DNA of 64,000 nucleotides from Deltaproteobacteria bacterium (lineage in GTDB: Bacteria; Desulfobacterota; Desulfobacteria; Desulfobacterales; SpSt-501): the NCBI GenBank assembly GCA_016219005.1, contig JACRCN010000073.1:1-64000 (forward strand). Reading direction: 5' to 3'. The notes beneath the pieces were generated by a model, which was not told the DNA's origin, searched no databases, and saw nothing but the letters and a program-made list of their open reading frames with translations. How positions within the stretch are numbered: position 1 is the first letter of the stretch; the number at the start of each line of letters is the position of its first letter. Below, piece after piece: positions 8,815 to 18,053 of this stretch. Position numbers and translations under genes: made by a program.

Positions 8815-10298
8815 CCGAGTTCCCTCAGCGCGCGATAAGCATAGAGCTGAAAATACCAGTCCTGCGATGGCTGCAACCGTTTCAGGATTTCACGGACGGC
8901 GCCGCGGTCCCTGCGCTGGGCGATAGCCTCCACCGCCTGGGTCCGGACGTTGATGTGGGGGTCGTCCAGAAGAAGGGTCAAGTCTGCGGATGCCGCCGGG
9001 CTCGGGCTGAACGCCAGTGCCCGAGCCAGCCAGTAGCGCTCCTGGGGGTGGGGGCTGCCCAGCATACCCGCATAGGCCGGATGGGTGCGGACGTCGAGCT
9101 GGCGATCGCGGGTTTCCCGCAGCGCCGCCACTCGGGTCTGCCAGGAGGCCGAGCCCATGGCTGCCATCATTTCGTCGGCACGGGGCGGGGGCTGACGGCT
9201 CGAATGAAAAAAGGCGAGGAGGCCCAGCCCGATGCTAAGACAGGCGGCAGCACACAGGACGTCCGCCTGCCGGTCCCCGGCCACGAAACCGGTGAGCATC
9301 CGCAGGCCGGCGAACAGCAGGCAATAGAGCGCCATCGGAAAAGCCAGCAGGACACCGTAAAAGGTGAAGGTGCGGAAGAAATGCCAGCGGTCCGTTTGGG
9401 TGGAAATTTCGGCCAATGCGCGGCGCGGGTCGGCAAGGAAGCGGGTGATCGTGGTGTCCAGGACGACCTGTCCTTTCCGGGTGAACAGCATGCGCTTACC
9501 CTCCATGCGAAGTCCGAGGTCCGCATCACCGGCCACGGCCACCGGCAGGTAATCCCTCCGGATCAGCGCCTGCCTCACGTCCGGTGGGGGCGGATCGACA
9601 TCAGGCCATAGCACCGTGCGGATGAGCCTCTGGTCGAAGGGCTTGAAAACTTCGGCCGGATAGAGAGTGTAGCGGTAGTAAAACGAACTGACACTTTGCC
9701 CGGCGGCGTTTGACATGAGCAGGTGATCCCGCAGGTCGATGAACAGGCTGCGGTCGTATTGGGTGGACCAGCCCAGAGCCAGCAGGGCGATAGGCAGGGC
9801 GCGCCACAGCGCAAACCGCCGGTTCGGCAGGCTCTCGCAGCGGGCAAGGGATCGGCAGGCCACCCAGAAAACCGAGGGCGGGATTATGAGGAAATACAGC
9901 GACACCCAGGGGTCGAAACCGTGGCGGTTCATGAGCAGTAAAAGCGCCGCCTGAATCATGACTGGCACGGCGGCGGCCAAACGTCTGCGTGGCTCTCGAC
10001 GGGCCCACCACCAGGCGGCCGCCGTGGATAGGAAAGCAAGGCCGGCCCCGACGCTGAGGGTGAACAAAAGCCCGCCCGCCACCGCCGTCCCCAGGCTGAG
10101 CAGGCCGGGAATGACCTCAGGGTTGGGCACGGGCAGGAAACCGGCGGCGGCCACGGCCGCCATCTGATTGAAAAGGCGGTGGTTGGACGCATGCACCTGG
10201 AGCGTGGCAATGACTTGGGCCAGGCCCATGCCGATCAACAGCTCCCCGGCCGGAAATACCGCCCGATGGATGTCGCGCAGAGATTTCAAATTTGTCAA
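8790..10298 (-). CDS. polytopic membrane protein with C-terminal HEAT-like repeats
   Basis: About 502 residues. The N-terminal half holds several hydrophobic spans (LGTAVAGGLLFTLSVGAGLA, MIQAALLLLM, SLYFLIIPPSVFWVA). A soluble loop follows, then two further spans (FYGVLLAFPMALYCLLFAGL, LCAAACLSIGLGLLAFF). The last ~125 residues are helical repeats of HEAT type (QTRVAALRE, HPQERYWLARALA, HINVRTQAVEAIA). No enzyme motif was found. The TTG start at 10298 has no good ribosome site. The ATG at 10229, with GGGGAG about 12 nt upstream, is an alternative that would shorten the protein by 23 residues. It is cotranscribed with the CPBP protease, perhaps as its adaptor. Confidence 0.65.
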   Translation of the reverse strand: MTNLKSLRDIHRAVFPAGELLIGMGLAQVIATLQVHASNHRLFNQMAAVAAAGFLPVPNPEVIPGLLSLGTAVAGGLLFTLSVGAGLAFLSTAAAWWWARREPRRRLAAAVPVMIQAALLLLMNRHGFDPWVSLYFLIIPPSVFWVACRSLARCESLPNRRFALWRALPIALLALGWSTQYDRSLFIDLRDHLLMSNAAGQSVSSFYYRYTLYPAEVFKPFDQRLIRTVLWPDVDPPPPDVRQALIRRDYLPVAVAGDADLGLRMEGKRMLFTRKGQVVLDTTITRFLADPRRALAEISTQTDRWHFFRTFTFYGVLLAFPMALYCLLFAGLRMLTGFVAGDRQADVLCAAACLSIGLGLLAFFHSSRQPPPRADEMMAAMGSASWQTRVAALRETRDRQLDVRTHPAYAGMLGSPHPQERYWLARALAFSPSPAASADLTLLLDDPHINVRTQAVEAIAQRRDRGAVREILKRLQPSQDWYFQLYAYRALRELGWNQTVSR

Positions 10299-10758
10299 AC
10301 GAATTCAGACGGCAAAAGGTAATTGGGTTTTCCCGCGGTTTGTTTAGAAGCTATCTCAAACATGCATGGGACAGTCGCTGGCGGCGTGCACCTTGCCCGC
10401 GGCTGTGATCTGCTATTTTTGAGAGGTGGCTTCTATTCCAAGATCGCATGATAGCATTTTTAATGAATGATGGAAACGTTCAGAGTTGCAGGCAGAATGC
10501 CGGCGGCCATCCGATGGCTTGACGCATGCAACGTGTTCCTTCGCGGACCCGACGCGGACCCGATCTTCAACTGCGGGCCGGACGGCACCGAGGTGATTCG
10601 GAAAGCGAACAGCCGTACTTTTCACCGCCGCACGCCGGTTTTCCGTGCGTTTCGGCCTTTCTTGACCTGCACGGTCATCCCTGTTAAAGACCGTTCGAAA
10701 CGCACCGGCGGCCTTTCGCGTGCGGTTTCACTCACTCATTGAGGAAAGGAATTCCTAT
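10299..10758. other. gene-free interval with a truncated repeat copy
   Basis: No convincing gene is seen here. The interval holds one shortened copy of the interspersed repeat (10346-10434) and, near the downstream gene, a possible sigma70-like pair TTGACC (10662) and TAAAGA (10685) with 17-nt spacing. That pair could drive the flavin-reductase-like gene. Confidence 0.5.
10346..10434 (+). repeat. interspersed repeat copy A (internally deleted)
   Basis: Begins AGAAGCTATCTCAAA and ends ATTTTTGAGAGGTGGCTTCT, which are near-inverse of each other. The middle keeps GTCGCTGGCGGCGT and TGCCCGCGGCTGTGATCTGC but lacks about 50 bp present in the copies at 11.9 and 55.5 kb. Confidence 0.75.
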
Positions 10759-11223
10759 ATGCGTCGGAAGGAAAAGGAGATCACCGACCGGGCGGAAATG
10801 GAAGCGGTCATTGCGGAGGCCAAGATTTGCCGCCTGGCCATGTGCGACGGCGACCAGCCCTACGTGGTCCCGCTGTGCTTTGGGTACGAGGCGGGCTCGT
10901 TTTATGTTCACTGCGCGGCCGAAGGCCGGAAGCTGGATGTCTTGAAGAAGAACCCTAATGTCTGTCTCGAGCTGGAGGCCGGCGTGTCGCTGAAGCCCGG
11001 CGTCAAAGCCTGCGACTGGGGAATGAATTTCCGCAGCGTCATCGCCTGCGGCCGGGCCGAGCGGGTCGATGGGGCCCAGGCTCAACGACGGGCACTGGAC
11101 CTCATAATGGCACACTACGCGCGGGGGCCGTATGAGTACGCGGAAGCGGTCCTGGGTAAGACCGTCGTTCTTCAGGTGAAGACCACGAGCATGACGGGCA
11201 AGAGGTCGGCTCGAGCGCTTTGA
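10759..11223 (+). CDS. pyridoxamine 5'-phosphate oxidase-fold flavin protein (NimA-like)
   Basis: A 154-residue split-barrel protein of the PPOX/FMN-binding superfamily. The N-terminal pattern AKICRLAMCDGDQPYVVPL, then FYVHCAAEGRKLD, is typical of the nitroimidazole-resistance (NimA)-like branch, which binds FMN and may reduce small molecules. Start is the ATG at 10759, eight bases after GAGGAAAGGA; the frame continues 13 codons upstream without support. It is monocistronic and convergent with a Nudix gene. The substrate is unknown. Confidence 0.8.
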   Translation: MRRKEKEITDRAEMEAVIAEAKICRLAMCDGDQPYVVPLCFGYEAGSFYVHCAAEGRKLDVLKKNPNVCLELEAGVSLKPGVKACDWGMNFRSVIACGRAERVDGAQAQRRALDLIMAHYARGPYEYAEAVLGKTVVLQVKTTSMTGKRSARAL

Positions 11224-11339
11224 AAAATCTCCCCTCCGGCCCGGGCAAGAGGGAACTGCGAAATACGCGAAAGGCGCGAAAAGCCAAGCCAAGTACTTTC
11301 GTGCATTTCATGAAAAAACCGCTCTTTTTTGATGGCCTG

Positions 11340-11876
11340 TCAAGAAGTGCGGTCAAGCCATTTTTCTGCCAGCAGCAATGCGCAGATGGATTTTGCGTCC
11401 TGGATATCACCCTGTGTGATCATGTCCAAGGCCTGCGCCAGGGGCATGCGGTGGACGGTGAGGACCTCGTCGGCGTCGAGTTCCTGACGGGCGGCGGTCA
11501 GCTCAGACGCCAGAAACAGATGGAGGCGCTCGTCCGAATAGCCGGGCACGGGCGTGATTTCCCCGAGTTTCTGCCACACCCCCGCTGCGTATCCCGTTTC
11601 CTCGATAAGCTCCCGCCGAGCGCAGTCCATCACCGGTTCGTCCGGGTCGAGGGTGCCGGCGGGGACCTCCCAGATGTACTGCTTGAGCGCATGGCGGTAT
11701 TGCTTGATCAGCAGGACTTCTCCGGGAGCGATGAGCGGGACGATGGCCGCCGCACCCGGGTGTTCGATGTAATCTAGATCCGTGCTCACGCCGTTGTCCA
11801 GCGTCACGTTTTCCCTGACCATTAGAAACGCCCGTCCCTGATGCAGCGGGATCCGGCGGTTGACCTTGGCGGTCAT
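11340..11876 (-). CDS. Nudix hydrolase, ADP-ribose pyrophosphatase type
   Basis: A 178-residue protein with a complete Nudix box at about residues 74-96: GTLDPDE, seven residues, then RELIEETGY. An upstream strand VLLIKQYRHALKQYIWEVPAG matches ADP-sugar pyrophosphatases (NudF/YqiK-like), which hydrolyse ADP-ribose to AMP and ribose 5-phosphate. The ribosome site AAGGAG precedes the ATG. It may clean up ADP-ribose; a macrodomain protein that handles related metabolites is encoded at 28 kb, but no operon links them. Confidence 0.85.
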   Translation of the reverse strand: MTAKVNRRIPLHQGRAFLMVRENVTLDNGVSTDLDYIEHPGAAAIVPLIAPGEVLLIKQYRHALKQYIWEVPAGTLDPDEPVMDCARRELIEETGYAAGVWQKLGEITPVPGYSDERLHLFLASELTAARQELDADEVLTVHRMPLAQALDMITQGDIQDAKSICALLLAEKWLDRTS

Positions 11877-11902
11877 GGACGACTCCTTGGAAGCAAGACC
11901 TT

Positions 11903-12044
11903 AGAAGTTATCTCAAAAATGCACCTGACAGTCGCTGGCGGCGTGGCCCGCCTCCGGAAAATGCTCACCACCAGACGCGGCTGCGCTTTCTCATCGGCGT
12001 GCGCCTTGCCCTCGGCAGTGATTTGCTATTTTTGAGATGGCTTA
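11903..12044 (+). repeat. interspersed repeat copy B (near full length)
   Basis: Left end AGAAGTTATCTCAAAAATGC and right end CTATTTTTGAGATGGCTTA are imperfect inverted repeats. The core reads GTCGCTGGCGGCGTGGC, AAATGCTCACCACC, GGCTGCGCTTTCTCATCGG and CGTGCGCCTTGCCCTC. The same order recurs at 55.2 and 55.5 kb on the plus strand and at 28.6 and 34.7 kb on the minus strand. Short ORFs through it give similar peptides, but no ribosome sites are seen. Confidence 0.85.
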
Positions 12045-12177
12045 TAGCTAATCCGTATCTGTTGGCAGGTCAACAGGTTTGTCAGCGCTTGACCCTGATG
12101 GTGAAGAGCGCTAAGCTTTCGATAAGAGCACCCGTCGTCACCCCGCGACTTCACAACCCGCCGCTGGAGGGCTTTCG

Positions 12178-13503
12178 ATGAAAACACCCGAAATCCTGAC
12201 ACCACTCCCGGGTCCGCGCGCCCAGCAGTTGATCAAGCTGGATGCGACCTTTGTCTCCCCCTCATACACCCGCGCCTACCCGCTGGTGGCGGAGAAAGGT
12301 GATGGCCTCTGGATCCAGGACGTGGACGGCAACCGGTTCCTGGACTTCACGGCCGGGATTGCCGTCAACGCCACCGGTCATTGCCACCCCCAGGTCGTGC
12401 GGGCCATCAAGGAGCAGGCCGACAAGCTGCTGCACATGTCCGGCACGGATTTTTACTACACGCCGCAGATCGTGCTGGCGCAGAAGCTGGCATCCCTGGC
12501 ATCGGGGCCGGATGCCCAGCGGGTCTATTTCGGAAATTCCGGCGCGGAAGCGGTTGAGGCCGCCTTCAAACTGGCGCGCTGGCACACCAAGCGCGAGCTC
12601 AACATCGCCTTTTTCGGCGCCTTCCATGGCCGGACCATGGGCGCGCTGTCCCTCACCGCGAGCAAGACCGTTCAGAAAAGGCATTACAACCCCCTCGTGC
12701 CGGGGATCACCCACATTCCCTACGCTTACTGCTACCGGTGCGCCTACAACCTGACCTATCCTCAGTGCGACCTTTTTTGCGTGCACTGGGTGGAGGACAC
12801 GCTTTTCCGAACCACGGTGCCGCCCGAGGAGGTGGCCGCGATTTTCGTCGAGCCGATTCAGGGCGAGGGAGGGTACATCGTGCCGCCGCCGGGATTTCAC
12901 AAGGAGTTCCAGGCGATCGCCCGAAAATACGGGATTCTTTACGTCGCGGATGAAGTGCAGTCCGGCATGGGCCGCACCGGCCGGATGTTCGCTATGGAGC
13001 ACTTCGGCGTTGCGCCGGACCTTATGGCGCTGGCCAAGGGAATCGCCTCCGGCCTGCCGCTGGGCGCCATGATGGCCCCCGCCCAGATCATGGACTGGGA
13101 GGCGGGCTCCCATGCCTCCACGTTCGGGGGTAACCCCCTGGCCTGCCAGGCCGCCCTGGCGACCATCGAACTGCTGGAAAACGAGCTTATGGCCAATGCC
13201 AGCGTGATGGGCGAGCGGCTTCTATCCGGCTTGCGGGTCCTGCAGACGCGATTCGAATGCATTGGAGACGTGCGCGGCATCGGCCTGATGGTGGGGGCGG
13301 AACTGGTCAAGGACCGCCACACCAAGGCGCCCGCCGCGGACTGGCGGGGTCGGGTCATCCAACGCTCTTTTGAAAAGGGGTTGTTGATTCTCGGCTGCGG
13401 CCAGAACAGCATCCGCTTCTGCCCGGCCCTGACAGTCAACGCAGACGAGATCGATCTGTGCCTGTCGATTTTCGAGGAAACCTTGAAGGCGGTCGCCGGC
13501 TGA
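12178..13503 (+). CDS. class III PLP aminotransferase (acetylornithine / 4-aminobutyrate aminotransferase family)
   Basis: A 441-residue pyridoxal-phosphate enzyme. Motifs in order: VDGNRFLDFTAGIAVNATGH, the phosphate-binding NSGAEAVEAAFKLAR, AFHGRTMGALSLTASK, EPIQGEGGY, VADEVQSGMGRTG, catalytic Lys287 in LAKGIASGLPLG, and STFGGNPLACQAA. A Cys-containing insert (YCYRCAYNLTYPQCDLFC) resembles the broad-specificity amino-acid aminotransferase/racemase branch known from Archaea and anaerobes, so ornithine or neutral amino acids are as likely as 4-aminobutyrate. The ribosome site GGAGGG lies just upstream of ATG. The gene stands alone after repeat copy B. Confidence 0.85.
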   Translation: MKTPEILTPLPGPRAQQLIKLDATFVSPSYTRAYPLVAEKGDGLWIQDVDGNRFLDFTAGIAVNATGHCHPQVVRAIKEQADKLLHMSGTDFYYTPQIVLAQKLASLASGPDAQRVYFGNSGAEAVEAAFKLARWHTKRELNIAFFGAFHGRTMGALSLTASKTVQKRHYNPLVPGITHIPYAYCYRCAYNLTYPQCDLFCVHWVEDTLFRTTVPPEEVAAIFVEPIQGEGGYIVPPPGFHKEFQAIARKYGILYVADEVQSGMGRTGRMFAMEHFGVAPDLMALAKGIASGLPLGAMMAPAQIMDWEAGSHASTFGGNPLACQAALATIELLENELMANASVMGERLLSGLRVLQTRFECIGDVRGIGLMVGAELVKDRHTKAPAADWRGRVIQRSFEKGLLILGCGQNSIRFCPALTVNADEIDLCLSIFEETLKAVAG

Positions 13504-13638
13504 ATGAGCGGTCGCGCATTCAGGTCAGCGCTCACAGCTCAGATCGGGAGCAGGATGGCGGGACGTTTTTCTTTTTGATGCGATACGTTTGAATCGATCG
13601 ATTTGCCATCGACCCAATAGACTCAACCGACGGATCCG

Positions 13639-14520
13639 TCAGACCATCTGCCCCAGCCAGAGCGCGATGGCCTCGGCGACACCGTTGTCGTTGTTGGACG
13701 CCACCACCGGAAACCGCCGCGTGAGCTCGGGCGGTGCGTTGGCGACTACGAAGCGTGTCCGCGCCCACTCCAGCAAATCCACGTCATTGAAGTCATTACC
13801 CACCGAAAGGGCCCTGTGCCGGGAGACTCCCAGCTTTGACGCCAGCCACTCCGCCGTGGAACTCTTGGAAACTCCAGTTGGAAAAATTTCGATCCAGGTC
13901 GACTGTCCATCCAAGGGGGAGGTGGTCTGGATGACGGTCAGCGACGCGAGCGTGCGCCGCACGCTCGTCAGCGCTTCCTGAGCCCGATGCGGAGGCACGA
14001 TCGCGACCAGCTGGGTGGCGGGGCCGAAGCGTTCGATGTCTCCGTCCCAGGCGAAGGCAAAGCGGCTATAAAGCGCGATGCGTCTTTCAAAATCCGGGTT
14101 GGAGGAGTTCGAGACCACATACCCGAACACGTGGCTGTCCGGGATGGGTCGTTGCACCATGAAGTCGAGTTTGAGAGCGCGCAGCGCCTCGGAAGCCCGC
14201 CGGACATCGTCGTTTTCCAGGCTCACGCTGCGCAGGATTTTTCCATGCGGGTAGTCGGCCACCCCGGCGCCGGTCGAAAAAATGACGAAATCCACCGGCA
14301 GCCCGGCGGCGGCGACCGTGTTGAAGGAGAAAAGCGAACGGCCGGTGGCGATGACCCGAGCGATGCCAAGTTCGCCCAGACGGCGCAGGCAGGACAGAAC
14401 CGGCTCGGCGAACGTGCGGTCGGACCGAAGCAGGGTGCCGTCCAGGTCGGTGATGAAGATGCCCGTCACTGCGCGGCCCGCGGGTGCGGAAAATTCGCCG
14501 GTCTCGTTGATGGTCGGCAT
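13639..14520 (-). CDS. Cof-type HAD-superfamily phosphatase
   Basis: A 293-residue haloacid-dehalogenase-fold hydrolase. Motif I is ITDLDGTLL with Asp25 and Asp27. Motif II is RVIATGRSLFSF, and motif III/IV is LSVGNDFNDVDLLEWA followed by FVVANAPPEL. These, with the large C2 cap, place it in the Cof/YbiV group that dephosphorylates sugar phosphates and other phosphometabolites. Start is the ATG at 14520; the frame extends to a TTG at 14616 but that part has no family similarity. The ribosome site is weak. Confidence 0.82.
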   Translation of the reverse strand: MPTINETGEFSAPAGRAVTGIFITDLDGTLLRSDRTFAEPVLSCLRRLGELGIARVIATGRSLFSFNTVAAAGLPVDFVIFSTGAGVADYPHGKILRSVSLENDDVRRASEALRALKLDFMVQRPIPDSHVFGYVVSNSSNPDFERRIALYSRFAFAWDGDIERFGPATQLVAIVPPHRAQEALTSVRRTLASLTVIQTTSPLDGQSTWIEIFPTGVSKSSTAEWLASKLGVSRHRALSVGNDFNDVDLLEWARTRFVVANAPPELTRRFPVVASNNDNGVAEAIALWLGQMV

Positions 14521-14694
14521 GGGAGATTCGCTGAACTGCCGCGCTTGGATGGGCGCCGCACGGGTTAATATCCTAAACAACCCATAATAGATAAGAGCTG
14601 GACCGGAGTCAAACAAAAAGGATCGGAAAATGCCGGCTAAAGTTGCCCGGGCGAGATGACGATATATCAGTAACAGCGTTCAATCGTCTTAACG

Positions 14695-14940
14695 TTGGGG
14701 GACGGCAGGATACAGACTGCCGAGCGGATCAGGGCGGTTAAACGGGCGCTGCGCACGGAGGTCGAAGGGGAAATGGGGAAAGAGGCAATCATATTTTTTG
14801 ACAAGCTGGGGTTCGGGTGGGTCATCGACAGCGCGATCGTGAAGAACATCAGGCTGGGTGTTCTGGAAGATGAAGACATCCCCAGCCGGTCCCTGATCAA
14901 GATCATCGAGAACATACTTTCCGAGAAACAGGTGCTGTAG
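14695..14940 (+). CDS. small hypothetical protein
   Basis: An 81-codon frame starting at TTG, with an in-frame TAA at 14671 fixing the upstream limit. An internal ATG at 14773 would give a 55-residue product (GKEAIIFFDKLGFGWVIDSA). The composition is protein-like, with a C-terminal amphipathic segment (RSLIKIIENILSEKQ), but no family was recognised and no strong ribosome site is present. It could be a real small protein or the remnant of a larger one. Confidence 0.35.
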   Translation: MGDGRIQTAERIRAVKRALRTEVEGEMGKEAIIFFDKLGFGWVIDSAIVKNIRLGVLEDEDIPSRSLIKIIENILSEKQVL

Positions 14941-15193
14941 CCGCCTGTTGAGAGCCGGGCGGCGCCAGCCCCCGGCGCCGCTCCGCCGTTGAAGCTTCTG
15001 CCTGCCGTTATCTCCCGGCCCTATCCGACAGCACTCCACCTATGGGTCGATCGGCCGCACCGCCTGAAGACCCCGCGGGTCAGAATCCATAAACTCGCTT
15101 TGATGTAAGGGCATTGCGCGCTATAATGGGGTTGGAGTGTGACATCCGAAACTCCGAACTCTGTGAAGGTATTTTTTCAACGGACTTGTTTAC

Positions 15194-17173
15194 ATGGCGA
15201 ATCGATCCCGGAATCACCACGCTTTTCGCGGTCTGCTGCAATCCGACGACGGCCTCATTTCCAAGGTCCTGCATGCAAATCGCCGGAAAATCGTTTTCGA
15301 AACCACCTTCGGCCTGCGCGGCCCCCTGGCGGGCTTTCTGAAGGAGCAGACCGCGCACATCCTCTTCAGCGAGCGCTCCCGGATTGCACGGCTGGGAGTC
15401 CAGATCGAAAGCGAACCCATCGCGCAGGCGCGCCTGCGCGGCAACCAGGCTACACTCACCCTGGAGGCCTCCTCGGTTATCCCAGGCTATCCGGGGCTGA
15501 GAGACCTGAAGGATTTTTTCACCACGGGGCTTCCCGTCGGCCGCCTCGTGCACTGCGACCCGGATGCGCTGCTCACCTCCGAGGAGGTGCTCGAGGCGGT
15601 CGAGCGCGCGGCGCTCAAGCTGCCGGTCTCTACGGCTATTTCCAGCGACGGTAGCATCGTCATCGCCCCGCACAAGGTCGCCTGCCGCCTCAAGGAGCCG
15701 CTCACCAAGGACGTTCTCAGCCGCATTCTGCTGCGGGAGGACGGGCGCGAACTGCTCAACCGGTACCAGGTTCGGGACTCCGTTGCGGCGGTCGCCATCG
15801 CCCCGGGCGAGGGGGTGGTCACCACCTGCTCCATGTTCCTGAACGAGCATTTCGTGGTGCTTCAAAGCGGCTTTTCCCTGGGGCGTAACCTTGCGGCCAC
15901 CGTGCTCGACCCGATCAAGACCCGGGGAATTCGGATCTACCTGGAGATTATCAACCAGAGCGAGCATCCCATCGTGAACCCGCTCATCACCGCTAGGATC
16001 TACCGTGCCGCGCGCCGGGAGCTCATGGGCAACGGGCAAAAATCCGGGCGCGGCCCTTGCCTGTATTCCTTCGCGCAGATGCGCCGGCTGGCGAAACGCT
16101 TCGACGGCCAGGGTCCCTCCAACTGCCACTTCATCGACCGTCCGGTAGCGGTGGTGCCCAAGGCCGCCGGCGGGCTCAAGCGTGCCGAGATTTTCATGAA
16201 CGGCCCGGAAGCTCCCTGCGAAAGCACGCATGCCATGTGTGCCCTGGCGCGGCGCGATTTTTCCCCGCAGAGCAACTGCGTCCACAGCTACGCTACAGGC
16301 AGGCTCCACGCCGCGCTCGCGAACGGGCCCTGTGCGCTGGCGGTGAAATATTTCCCCAACATCATCGAACACCGGGACATCATCAACCTCACCTGCGAGG
16401 GCCGGATCGACGCCTTGTATTTCCTGGAACCGTCAAGCGAGCACGGGCCGTTTCTCTCCCAGCTGGATCACAACCGTCTCCAGGAGTACCACGCCTTCGG
16501 GCTGGACGTTTACTGGGTGTCGGGGTTGAACCGGCAGCTGATGGTGCATACCATGCGCGACGGGATGGGGTATTTCGTCGTTCCCGAGCGGCTCGCCGAT
16601 TTCCACAAATCCATGCTGTTCGCGTTCTACGGCTCGAACCGAAGGCTTTCCCGGCAGGGCGGGCAGCGCCTGGAGCGGCTGCTGGATGCGCTGATCGGCT
16701 GCTGGGGCCGCAACATCGGGATCGTCACCGGTGGGGGCAGCGGTGTCATGGAGCAGGCCAACACCCTGGCGCGGGAGCGCGGGATTCTGTCCGGCGCTAA
16801 CTTCCTGGACATCACGGATCAGTCCCTGACGACCGACGTGGATTTCTGCCAGGTGTTCCAGTCCACCTGCCGGCACAGCCGCCAGAAGTGGTTCGAGATC
16901 GCCTCCTTCCCGATTTTTAACGTCGGCGGGTTGGGGTCCCTGGAGGAGTTGGGCATCACCCTCTGCAACATGAAGCTGTCCATCATGGAGCCGATTCCGG
17001 TGATCCTGTTCGATACCGAAGGGCATGGGAGGTTCTGGGAGGGGATGCAGTCCCAGATCGCCGAGATGGTCCGCAAGGGGCGGGCCCCCGCCTGGATCGC
17101 GGACAACATCGTGGCGACGGATGACCCGGAAACGGTGATCCGCATCTACCGGGAGCGCCTGCAGCTGTTCTAA
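15194..17173 (+). CDS. large protein with C-terminal LOG / lysine-decarboxylase-like Rossmann domain
   Basis: A 659-residue protein. The last ~200 residues carry the LOG-family nucleotide-binding signature: GIVTGGGSGVMEQAN for the first glycine-rich loop, then FNVGGLGSLEELG in place of PGGxGTxxE. LOG enzymes release the base from nucleoside 5'-monophosphates, and some bacterial relatives are general nucleotide nucleosidases. The first ~450 residues match nothing I recognise and include several Cys/His (PCESTHAMCALARRD). The Ser in GGLGSLEE replaces the usual Thr, a modest deviation. Start is ATG at 15194 with a weak ribosome site. The gene is monocistronic and convergent with the peroxiredoxin. 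Confidence 0.65.
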   Translation: MANRSRNHHAFRGLLQSDDGLISKVLHANRRKIVFETTFGLRGPLAGFLKEQTAHILFSERSRIARLGVQIESEPIAQARLRGNQATLTLEASSVIPGYPGLRDLKDFFTTGLPVGRLVHCDPDALLTSEEVLEAVERAALKLPVSTAISSDGSIVIAPHKVACRLKEPLTKDVLSRILLREDGRELLNRYQVRDSVAAVAIAPGEGVVTTCSMFLNEHFVVLQSGFSLGRNLAATVLDPIKTRGIRIYLEIINQSEHPIVNPLITARIYRAARRELMGNGQKSGRGPCLYSFAQMRRLAKRFDGQGPSNCHFIDRPVAVVPKAAGGLKRAEIFMNGPEAPCESTHAMCALARRDFSPQSNCVHSYATGRLHAALANGPCALAVKYFPNIIEHRDIINLTCEGRIDALYFLEPSSEHGPFLSQLDHNRLQEYHAFGLDVYWVSGLNRQLMVHTMRDGMGYFVVPERLADFHKSMLFAFYGSNRRLSRQGGQRLERLLDALIGCWGRNIGIVTGGGSGVMEQANTLARERGILSGANFLDITDQSLTTDVDFCQVFQSTCRHSRQKWFEIASFPIFNVGGLGSLEELGITLCNMKLSIMEPIPVILFDTEGHGRFWEGMQSQIAEMVRKGRAPAWIADNIVATDDPETVIRIYRERLQLF

Positions 17174-17185
17174 AAAAGAGCGTTC

Positions 17186-17337
17186 GAGGGGTCCAGGGCT
17201 CAAGGGTTCAAGCGGAGCGAAGATGGCGGGGTGCCTCAGTGCGGTGAGGGCAGATCGTAATCTGCAGCCATCCTGTTGTGCCGGCAGCCAAGGCAACCCG
17301 TTGATCTTGATGTTGGACTCGAACCCTTGACCCCTTT
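17186..17337. repeat. imperfect inverted repeat with GGGTTCAAG-type arms
   Basis: Left arm GGGGTCCAGGGCTCAAGGG and right arm CTCGAACCCTTGACCCC are imperfect inverse copies about 100 bp apart, between convergent genes. They could act as a transcription stop for both, or be a dispersed repeat. Confidence 0.4.
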
Positions 17338-17935
17338 AAAGTTTCTGCCCGTGCTGCGAGAGGTAGTCTGACACGCCTGCGGCGGTCGGCTGCATGCCGG
17401 TGTCCCCTTTGTGCCAGCCCGCTGGGCATACCTCGCCGTGCTCCTCCGTGAACTGCAGCGCATCCACCACCCGCAGCATTTCATCCACGTTCCGGCCCAG
17501 GGGCAGATTGTTCACCACCTGGTGCTGGACGATGCCGTTCCGGTCGATCAGGAAGGAGGCGCGCAGGGCCACTCCATCCGGATGCTCGACGCCGTAGGCG
17601 CGGGTGATCCCGTGCTTGATGTCGGCGACCATCGGGAACTGAACCGGCCCGATCCCGCCGTCGAGGATGGCGGTGTTGCGCCAGGTGAAATGCGTGAACT
17701 GAGAATCGATCGAAATGCCGACCACCTCCACGCCGCGTTCCCGGAACCGTGCCATGCGGTGGTCGTGGGCGACGATTTCGGTCGGGCAGACGAAAGTGAA
17801 GTCCAGCGGCCAGAAGAAGAGGACCACATATTTGCCGCGCAGATCGGAAAGCTTGAAATCATCCTTGATGGTGCCGTCCGGCATGACCGCCGGGGCGGTG
17901 AAGTTCGGGGCTTCTCGGGTAACCAGAACGCTCAT
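17336..17935 (-). CDS. 2-Cys peroxiredoxin (AhpC/TSA family)
   Basis: A 199-residue thiol peroxidase reducing hydrogen peroxide and organic peroxides. The peroxidatic site is Cys50 in PLDFTFVCPTEI and the resolving site is Cys170 in HGEVCPAGWHKGD. The conserved Trp/Arg-containing FTHFTWRN and RASFLIDRNG are present. The ATG is preceded by AAGGAGAC. No dedicated reductase (AhpF-like) lies next to it, so thioredoxin or another cell reductant is the likely partner. It fits oxidative-stress defence in an anaerobe. Confidence 0.92.
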   Translation of the reverse strand: MSVLVTREAPNFTAPAVMPDGTIKDDFKLSDLRGKYVVLFFWPLDFTFVCPTEIVAHDHRMARFRERGVEVVGISIDSQFTHFTWRNTAILDGGIGPVQFPMVADIKHGITRAYGVEHPDGVALRASFLIDRNGIVQHQVVNNLPLGRNVDEMLRVVDALQFTEEHGEVCPAGWHKGDTGMQPTAAGVSDYLSQHGQKL

Positions 17936-18053
17936 GGGATAGTCTCCTTACGGGTTAAGATGCGAAACGAATCGGAAGATCCACACTGCGATAAACGGGA
18001 CAGCGGCTGTAATATTGGGCCTGCCGGGAGACTTTTCAAGGGCCATCGGCGGC

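Noticed and set aside
11841-12035. Small ORFs through the repeat copies (products ending like CALPSAVICYF)
   Set aside because: Similar peptides occur because the DNA repeat is conserved. The ORFs lack ribosome sites, have different starts, and one copy is internally deleted.
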